A DNA stretch of 64,000 bases, taken from contig OZ025245.1 of NCBI GenBank assembly GCA_964019155.1, positions 900,001 through 964,000 of the forward strand, read 5' to 3'. A model generated the notes under the pieces. It was given only the letters and a program-made list of their open reading frames with translations. It was not told where the DNA came from and did no database searches. Origin of the DNA: Osedax fenrisi. Lineage: Eukaryota > Annelida > Polychaeta > Sabellida > Siboglinidae. This document shows, piece by piece, positions 1-64,000 of the stretch. Made by a program: the position numbers and the translations under genes. Numbering within the stretch: position 1 is the stretch's first letter; the number at the start of each line of letters is the position of its first letter.

Positions 1-125
1 TATTTTCTTTTAACTTCCTCTATATTTGTAAATCATCAATTATTATTATATATGTATTATTTTTCCTATTCCTTATTTATCGTATCATATCGTTATGATT
101 ATCAATAAACTATTTACTACGACAG

Positions 126-55150
<55,025 letters not shown>

Positions 55151-55359
55151 TCTTTAAAGTTACCTCCTCTCGTGGCTTCATCACAAGGGAATGCTTTGTG
55201 TATCAGGACATTTGTATCTAGGTCATGTATAAACTGGCTATCCAACTGTCCTGTCTTCATTTATTGTGGACAGTGTAGCTATTGCTAAGCCATACATGCT
55301 GAATGATGCCACATGCCACATGCCAGATAACAATACTATACATCAGGATAAGTCGTGTG

Positions 55360-55404
55360 ATTAAATCTAAAAATAGATTATTAATATCATTTTATTTCAA
55401 TAAA
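55360..55404 (+). terminator. Candidate DOP1 poly(A) signals
   Basis: ATTAAA at 55360-55365 and AATAAA at 55399-55404 are the first canonical hexamers after the stop, giving a 3' UTR of about 230-270 bases. In DNA this AT-rich such hexamers are common by chance. Confidence 0.35.
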
Positions 55405-57689
55405 TATTCAATTAATTCACTATGTGATTGAAAATATTACAAAAGATGTTAATTATAAATATATAGAATAAGTGGTACAAACACTGCACATTATTAGTGT
55501 GTGTGCATAGATTCAATATGAATGTTGCAATTCTTTCATTATTATCTTGAATGATATCATTTATAAAATTTTTTTTTGAATTGATGCAATTAAAGTTAAA
55601 TTCCATTTTTTAAACATATAATTATTGTAGAAAAATAATTACTACAGTGTTTGATACAATTATAACTAACTATTCCTATTAGTTAATGTAACAAAACTAA
55701 AATAATTTAAACAAATAATATAAATTAAACAATTTAATGCTAATTATTTATTTTTATTTATATATATTTAATAAAAATTGACTTTATCTGCCTATTCTAA
55801 ATCTTATTTAGATTAACTTTAAGACATCATGATTCTACTAATACTCGAAATAGTCAATAATATAAAACGTTATTTTAAATAAATTGCAAATAAATTATAA
55901 TTATTTGAATAATATATTTTTATTTTTTTTTCAAAATATACATTTATTTGTTTTTTTTATATATTTCCTATTGTTTAATTTTTTAATTTTATTAAATATA
56001 TTTAAACAAATTTATTTATAATTTGTATTTTTATATTTATTTTACTTTTTATAAAATAATTTGTTACTTTTAAAGTTATATTATATTAGAAAATATAATA
56101 TGAAGTTTAATTTTACTAATTTTTTTTTCAATCTACAATATTTAATATTATATTATAAATAATTTTTAATTTACAATTTACCTTTTTAAATAATATACAT
56201 ATAGTGTATTCTTATTAATTTGATATTATAATCAGATATATTTTTTAATTTAACTAACTTTCTATGATTTAAAAACAACATTATGTTGGGTATTATTTAT
56301 ATTTCCAGGAAAACAAAATTTATAATATAAATGATATTTTTTAATTATAATATTTATATTGAACAACTCTATACAATTTGTATAAAACAAGCTCACATAT
56401 CTAAGAGTGTAGTCTACAAATGTTGCTTTATTTAAATATATTCCAAAAGCATGTTTTTCTAAAAAAATATTTTTTATCTTCGGCTACCAAAAATATATAT
56501 ATCGTATATCTGCTTTAACCACAAGTATGTAAATAATGTTTAAAGCCTTTCGTATACGTATATGATAAAGCGAGTCCTAAATCATCGTCTAGTATAATCT
56601 ACTAATTATGTGAAGTGTAATATTCAGTGTTCGTTTATTATATTTTTCTAATTATTGCATAATATTGCATAAATATTTATATTAATACATCGAATATTCA
56701 TATAGATTAATCAAAGACTCTAGAAAAGAAAGGAAAATAAGCATAAAGTCCCAAATATGCGGATAAATTATTATATCAAATTGTATTATTATTATATAAA
56801 TAGTAGCCATGATTGGAATTTGTTTCTTTTGTACTAATTATCTATAATAAACCTTGTATATTTATTGTCTAGGTTATGTAATATATTATTTATTGTTTTA
56901 AGTTATATAATATATTACCCTATTATGTAGATATATTGTTTTTAAATAATCATTATCGTTGATTGATGTTTCGATATATATATAACTTCAATAATATTTA
57001 TAATGTGATCCCCCTACATACGATTCAGTATATTTTATCGTATAACGTATCAAATATTGATAAGCGTATTATTATTGATCAATATCGTACAGCTTTCCTA
57101 TCCTTGTAACCTATCCTTTATGTTTTCAAGTATTCAAACTTTGATGTTACTATATCGTTTATTTTATTACCTAGTTTTTTTAATCTAATTTTAACCTGAA
57201 GGTGCAATAATAATACCAACCCAACTGAAATAGTCCATATGCAGATAGATCTACTGCAATAGCTCACACTTTACACACACACTGGGTCAAAGTTCATCGC
57301 GTCCCCGGATGCTATCGTATTATTCGTCGATTTTAATATCAAATCAGTAAATCACTTTAATTCGTTTATGTCGCGCGTTTATTTTAAAGATTATATAATC
57401 ATTTTAATATTCATCTCCAATTATGTAATAAATTGTGTTTATAATGTTTTGTGAATAATTTATTATTAATAAATATTTTGATATTAATATTATACATACA
57501 ATAGCTATATATATATATTTAATAAGTATTACTTATATATCAATTCGCAAATCTTTATGTAAAGGAAGTATTGGAGAAAGATTTCAAACTAAATCTAGAA
57601 ACTTTTAAAATAAATGTCGTACATAAATCAATGTAATAATTATGTGTATATGTATTCATAGATGCATGTAATGATTAACTTATGATTAA
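55405..57689. other. AT-rich region downstream of DOP1
   Basis: About 2.3 kb of very AT-rich DNA with no coding signal. Small less AT-rich patches occur near 56550 and 57230-57370. Confidence 0.55.
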
Positions 57690-57965
57690 CTGCCTGTGTG
57701 GCTCAGTGGCTAAGACGTCAGACACACAAGCAGTAGGACACGGGTTCGAGCCTCGTCTGGACCATTAATTAATTTTATAAAATATGTCTTAAAATATTAT
57801 TTATAAGTGATCTTATATAATTGTGTATAAATAAATAATCGACTCTCGTTAAAACCACGGATGCCTTAACATGAGAGCGGCTTCGAAGGGACATTAGAGC
57901 CATATATGGTTATAAGTGAAAACTTCATCTAAGTTCCTGGATGGGATGAAAGTACTCCACCAACA
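57690..57965 (+). mobile_element. tRNA-derived SINE, copy 2
   Basis: Almost the same as copy 1 along the head and body (GCTCAGTGGCTAAGACGTC, GGGTTCGAGCC, CCTGGATGGGATGAAAG), with a short CATAACAAT tail. High similarity implies recent activity. Confidence 0.88.
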
Positions 57966-58849
57966 TAACAATGTATGATATCATGTGATTATAATCGTAT
58001 ATAATATATATTATGTTTTATTTATTGAATAAGTATGCATATATGATATCATTGAATATGATCATATATATTGTCTATTTATAAATTTATTAAATATAAT
58101 TCTAAATATATGTCATATGTATGATAGCGTTATGCTATCATTAGAATATCATTTTATATAATTTTTTCTTCAAAATAATTTTATTCAGGATTTTTAGGTA
58201 GACAATTATTTGTATATTTTACACTAATGGAAATTCCTATTAGTTAACAATATTTAAAATATATTAATTAATCACGTTATAAAATTTCAAATACTTAATA
58301 ATAAAATATTAAATGTATAATATTAATTTGTATTGGTAACAAAAATTCTATAATTATATTTTTAATTAGTAAACTAAGTTTCCTAAACGTATACTGTATA
58401 CAACAATATGTATACATATATTAAACTTTGCGAGAGCTAAGTTTATTATGATTACAACTAATTATAACATAATACTCATTAATGAATCTAGTTTCTTGTT
58501 ATTTATCATTTAATTATATATATAAACTTATTTATTAAAATAAACGTCAATATTGTTTTTATTATTTATACTGTTAAAAAATTAAAATAATTAACATTTT
58601 CTTCATCATCCGTAAGTATTTTCACAGTATTCGTATTTGTATTCTTCATTATATTGGCTGAATCACCTTTCCTTATGCTGAAAATGTACCCGTATCATTA
58701 TTTATATATATATATAGGGAATTATAACTAATATTAAGTGTATTTAAGTTGACAGACGTCATTAGAATCTAATGATGTGATTTAATTCGTGCAACTGTGT
58801 AAATTGATGGCACTACATGAATATTGGGTAGTAACCCAGCAAACAGTAA
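57966..58849. other. AT-rich intergenic sequence
   Basis: Nothing recognisable between the SINE and the palindrome. Confidence 0.55.
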
Positions 58850-59247
58850 GAGCTGCATAATAGCAGCATAACAGCAAATGCTAGAGCCTCAAATGTTTAC
58901 ATTGTGCTATTATGCTGCTATTAAATGTATATTATGCTGCTATTATGCTGCTATTAATTTGTAATGATATTATGCTGCTGTTATGCTGCTATTATGCTGA
59001 TATTATGCTGCTATTCATTTTAAATGTCTATTATGCTGCTATTATGCTGCTATTACAATAATAGCAGCATAATAGACATTTAAAATTAATATCAGCATAA
59101 TAGCAGCATAACAGCAGCATAATATCATTACAAATTAATAGCAGCATAATAGACATTTAATAGCAGCATAATAGCACAATGTAAACATTTGAGGCTCTAG
59201 CATTTGCTGTTATGCTGCTATTATGCTGCTATTACTGTTTGCTGGGA
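58850..59247. mobile_element. Near-perfect 400-bp palindrome
   Basis: The ends are CCCAGCAAACAGTAA and its complement. Each arm holds the same CTCAAATGTTTACATTGTGC block and runs of ATAATAGCAGCAT, meeting near 59050. It can fold into a hairpin almost 200 bp long. It is a foldback-type MITE; flanking bases show no clear target duplication. Confidence 0.85.
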
Positions 59248-59931
59248 AGTTAATAATAGTTATATCTATAATTCAATATAGGTAGTATTATAATTGTGTA
59301 TATTAATTATATTGTACTATAAAACGTCAATAAGTTATTATTCCAATATTTAAATAGTAAACCCAGAATATTACATTTTATATTAGGTAACACTTGTAGA
59401 ATTGCATTTTTATTTTTTTTAAACAAAATAATCTTTCATATTTACCATTTATCATATCCTGAATTACTAATATTTTAAATAGACATAATTGTTTGATATC
59501 TCATATATGATATCCTATATAACTATAGTTTCAGAGATACTAGAGGTGGTCGTAATTTGGAAGGGGTCAGTAATTATAGACTTTCCCCTACCCTACAAGT
59601 GTATACATACATATACTACACATAGGTAGGCCTATCAATAATATAATAAGTTATAACCTATATATATATATATATATATATATAGGTTATAATTAAGAAA
59701 TGCAATAGTAATAACTTTGTTCTTGACGTTTTCATGAGTTTTGAAAGTTGTTTAGGACTGTAAATATTGTAGTTTAAATATCGATATTATAATGATCATT
59801 ATTTTATACCTATACATATAATAGTTAAATTATTATCTAATTACGCCTATAATCACCATGGGTTTTTGAAGTCATAATAAACTATATTTTATTATATTAT
59901 AACTATATATATATATATAGAGATATATATC

Positions 59932-60030
<99 letters not shown>

Positions 60031-60188
60031 ACGTAATTTACCTTAAATCAGGTTTAACTCTATAAACAATATTTAATGTATTTTACATACCTACTTAAGT
60101 ATGGTAAAGTGTTATAACATCATTATATAGATACATTATTGATATATTTCATATGATGCAGAATTGTCATATAGATTAAATTGCTATA
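59248..60188. other. AT-rich intergenic sequence with microsatellites
   Basis: It contains TTATAACC-(TA)n-GGTTATAA at 59649-59691, a perfect hairpin, and an (AT)n(GT)n run at about 59908-60026. Confidence 0.8.
59953..60026. repeat. (GT)n microsatellite
   Basis: More than 35 GT units directly after an AT run. Alternating purine-pyrimidine sequence of this length can adopt Z-DNA. Confidence 0.95.
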
Positions 60189-60190
60189 TA

Positions 60191-61038
60191 GGGGAAAGTA
60201 ACCGAATACGGATACTCTGTATCTCCAAAAACCATAAATCCTACAAACAAATGTTTAATCTATAAAATATTCATAATTATATAAATAGTCTAAAAAAGTA
60301 TTTTTTATTTTTTTATTATTCAAAATATTGCTGATATATCCAATAAACTGATTTTTTTATTACTTTTTTAAATTTATGAAAAAAAATGTCAACTTAAAAC
60401 CTTCTCAAGAATATACAAATGTATCGATATAACATTATATTAAAAAATAAATCATTCTAAAATTATATATAATTTCTATATTTGTTATAAATATTCATTA
60501 AGTTATAAGTATATATCTATAGGTAATATAAGTTCCTAATACGGACACTCTAAATGTCTTAATACGGACACCCTATAACCAATCAGCGCGCAGCGTATGA
60601 ACTATTCTGATATTCTTAAAAATCGCGTGCGTTATAATATTAATACCACCTAATATAAATCTAAAATGTGTATTATTTAGATACTTAAATTGTATTATTA
60701 GTTAACAAATAATAAAAATAAATAAATGATTAACTAATTAAATTAGAATAAATTGTTCATAAAATTAATTATAAATAATGTAATTGTAATTTATCTGATT
60801 TATTCATCAATAATATATAGTGTATCTAGTGTGGATTATAACACAGGGTATCCGTATTCGGACATGGGTACCGAATACGGACACCCCCGTTATCTATGGA
60901 ATTAAATAATTAAATAAAATTTTAAAATCACAATAATATCTATAATATTAATATAATGTAATTTTTGAATACAAATAATGAGTCATCAAATGGTTAGACC
61001 ATTTATTGTTAAATTGTCCGTATTAGGTTACTTTCCCC
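60191..61038. mobile_element. TA-flanked inverted-repeat element, family C (848 bp)
   Basis: Ends GGGGAAAGTAACCGAATACG and, in reverse complement, GGGGAAAGTAACCTAATACG are flanked by TA. Inside, AATACGGACAC recurs five or more times. No ORF. Probably mobilised by a Tc1/mariner-type transposase. Confidence 0.83.
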
Positions 61039-61133
61039 TACGTAATTAAAATATCGCTATAAATATCTAAATTGTATTTAATTAAACGAAGAAATGTTTC
61101 ACTACATAGAATAAATACTATTATATGATATAA

Positions 61134-61165
<32 letters not shown>

Positions 61166-62043
61166 TTATGCCTATAGGCATATGTATGTATATAAATATA
61201 TGCGTATTGTATACATGTGTATGTGTGCAGGTATACATGTGTGTGTTATATTAACAATTGAACATAGAAAGTACCCAGGACAACTATACTGCACGTGATG
61301 ATTCCTGTTGTAAGTTATTCATAATTATAATATATTCTAATGATTATATCACTAATCTAGAGGAGATATTATATAAATATTAACAATATATATGAGAAGT
61401 ATAATATATAGGACGTAGGACCTATAGGACCTACCTGAACGTTTATTTGTATATTTAGCTATAAGTGAATATATAAATAAACTTGTGGGTATCAACATAA
61501 AATATATGCTAATCAAAGTTATAAACATATACATATAAATCAGTAGTATCATAGTACACATATAGGTGTATACTACCTACATAAGTTTAGATTAAATTCA
61601 GTGTTACAAAGAATAATACCGAATATTTTGCCGATCAAAAAAATCAAACTTTGACAAATCTTGAATAATATATACCAAGTATAATGATATATATCTCATC
61701 TTTCTATATATATATATATATATATATATGAAGAGTGCACAATATTAATTGTTCATTGAACACTGTATAATTGTACAATGTGCATTACTCATTATACACT
61801 GTACATTGTACAGATGTACATTGTATAGTGGTGTTTTTACAGTGTATGATTATATAGATTAGTATATATTAGGCTACACGTGGTAAATGACGTTATAATG
61901 ACGTAATCGATGATATAACCGATGACGTAATCGATGAGGTAACAGTGTGTGCTATGCTAACCCAGTACGATTGTCCAGAAGTATATCCGTGCATGAATAT
62001 CCATATTGTGAATAATTTATATTAATATATAATATGTATGTTA

Positions 62044-62085
<42 letters not shown>

Positions 62086-62729
62086 GTGTGTGTGTGTGTA
62101 TGTGTGTGTGTGTGAGTGTCGTAAACAAATAACAGCCACTATAGTCTATAAATAAGACCTTATAAGGTATTATTTTAATTCCTTCTTTTGAAAATAATTA
62201 TAAATTAAAGCAATAAATAACGGTAAAAACGAAAACGAAAACAATAGTTAAAAACTCAACAACGCATGCGTTATATTCTATTTCATAGAATATATGTTTG
62301 AATACATCGTACTACATCGTGGATAACACGTGGGGTTTTACGTGGTGTAGGTATGCTATAGTACCAGCGGGCAGAGCTGGGCACGATACTCAAAAAATGT
62401 ATAATAGATACAATTACAATTACACACTTTTTTCTTATAATAGATACAACTACAATTACTTTAAAAAAAATAATAGTAGATACAATTACAAATACAGAAT
62501 TTTCTTAGTAGATACATCTTAGTAGATACAAATACATTATAATTATATAAAATATATATAAACATATAGATTTATAAATTATATAGATATATATTATATC
62601 ATATAATATATATGTATATATATATATATATATATATTCATCGATGTCGAATTTGATAGTACATATCAAGGTATAATACACACGGAATAATATCCCGAAA
62701 TGTTTGCTATAAAGTGATTTTCTAGCAAG
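61039..62729. other. Intergenic sequence
   Basis: AT-rich with (AT)n runs (61135, 61699), a GT microsatellite at 62055-62116, a TGACGT cluster at 61888-61928, and possible element sequence at 62370-62530. No gene is seen. Confidence 0.55.
62370..62530 (+). mobile_element. Possible hAT-type terminus
   Basis: CAGAGCTGGGCACGATACTC followed by repeated GATACAATTACAATTAC resembles, from memory, a widespread family of hAT ends (CAGTG-TGGGCAAGTTACTT with repeated GTTACTAGTTAC). No opposite end was found. Confidence 0.35.
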
Positions 62730-63990
62730 TTGTAGTGGGACCCATTTTAAGTCACTATATTTACCGAAAATGTTCGGAAAGTAATGGGATAACTCACTAC
62801 ATTCTCCTTAATTTATCAGCTGCCTTTTATACGATAGACCATAATATCCTTATAAATGGACTATCCTCTATCGGAATATATGGTACTTCACTAGATTTGT
62901 TCATCTCATACCTAACTGATCATTTGTTTAAGAAATTAGCATAAATTCACTAATTTATAAACCTCATAAAGTTACTCATTGAGTACCTCAAGGTCTGTCC
63001 TTGGTTCACTCCTATTCAATATCAATCTACTTCCCTTATTTAAAATTATTGACAAATACCCCCACTATAGATCTATAGTCGACTATCACTCGTATACAGA
63101 TGACATATTACACTGTAGATTGATAGACCCTAACAATACAATACATTTACTTAACAACTGTATTACTGATATACATAACTGGCTCACCAAAAACTCCTTA
63201 TCACTAAACTGTCTTAAAACTGAATCATTGCATATTAAAACATCTACTACTATATTCCTTCCACCACAAATTACCATTAACAATTTGAGTATTTCTTATG
63301 CTAATAAAGTAAAAACCCTTGGTAAAACCCTATATTAATCGACCCAACACTAAAATTTCAAATTCCGACTAAATCATTATCACATTCAATTAACTACATA
63401 CTACAAAACTTACGAACAATAATACCCTTCATTAATTTTAATACTGCAATCTTCTCGCTACATCCCTCATTCTACCCCACATTGCTTACTATAATTCCTG
63501 TCCCTATAGGGACATATATGCCTCATCACAATCTAATAAATAAACTCCAACGCCTTCAAAACACAGCTATCCGATTTATATATTTTTCAACATAGATAAA
63601 CATTCCAGACAATATATATCTCCTCTAAGAACCAACTTACATTGGCTGCCAATAAAATCCAGTATAATTTATAATATTTCACTCATCATATATTTATCTA
63701 CTCACTATAACACACCAGACTATCTCGACAACTTACTAACTCCCAACATAATTATTTACAGCAACAAAAATAAACAAATTCAAATTAAAAACTCCAGTTT
63801 TCTCATATTTAACATCTTCACAACATAAATCTTTCTACGTTCATGCTCCAAAAATCTGGAATGATCTACTTCACTATATCCGGTCAATTGACTCAACTGT
63901 AATACTCAATTTAAATCTCAAAACATGCCGTTTTCTCAATAAATACATTAAAAAGCACGTCCGAAAACTTCCATAAAGAAGTTGATGGAA
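62730..63990 (+). pseudogene. Decayed LINE reverse transcriptase
   Basis: Conserved pieces occur in order in shifting frames: LNLSAAFYTIDHNILI, SVLGSLLFNINLLPLFKII, YTDDI (catalytic site, YTDD instead of YADD), HNWLTKNSLSLN, KTLGKTL, and a C-terminal APKIWNDL motif near 63850. Multiple stops and frameshifts make it dead. It is CR1/L2-like, similar in order to the fragment at 17521. Confidence 0.85.
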
Positions 63991-64000
63991 GTGCTTAAAC

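Overview
The window is an AT-rich stretch of a nuclear eukaryotic genome, most likely an invertebrate metazoan. It has many spliceosomal introns (GT...AG), non-LTR retrotransposons, a tRNA-derived SINE family, several families of short inverted-repeat DNA transposons, long microsatellites and no prokaryotic-style gene packing. Exons stand out as islands of near-balanced base composition in very AT-rich introns. I cannot name the species from the sequence.

One gene dominates the window. Bases 126-55150 (+) hold the middle and C-terminal part of a DOP1 (dopey/PAD-1) orthologue, a large cytosolic protein of endosome-Golgi traffic. I traced 44 coding exons by hand from splice sites, reading phase and similarity to animal DOP1 as I remember it. 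All junctions keep phase, and the joined coding length is 5484 bases, 1827 codons plus a stop. The first 450 or so residues, including most of the Dopey_N domain, lie upstream of the window. The gene ends at a TAG at 55148-55150.

The introns carry most of the other content. The intron between exons 11 and 12 (13641-19241) holds an intronless antisense gene of 360 codons (15813-16895, -), two inverted-repeat elements, and a broken LINE between two CTA microsatellites. The intron between exons 14 and 15 (20502-26096) is layered: a 12-bp minisatellite is split by a TTAA-flanked inverted-repeat element of about 4.6 kb, which carries a nearly intact CR1/Jockey-like LINE with endonuclease, reverse transcriptase and one frameshift between them. 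The intron before exon 19 is filled by a 2.5-kb C/A-rich array that runs into the 3' splice site.

The most unusual pattern is that several splice sites have been copied in tandem with a little of the adjoining exon. About nine extra 3' splice sites precede exon 24. Smaller copies occur at the acceptors of exons 5 and 33 and the donors of exons 8, 16 and 19, and an in-frame 21-bp minisatellite follows the donor of exon 29. Many other splice sites border simple repeats: GT-rich after donors, C/CT/CA-rich before acceptors.

From 55151 to 64000 I see no host gene, only AT-rich DNA, a SINE, a 400-bp palindrome, an 850-bp TA-flanked element, microsatellites and a decayed LINE at the right edge. I found no rRNA, CRISPR array or convincing stand-alone tRNA gene.
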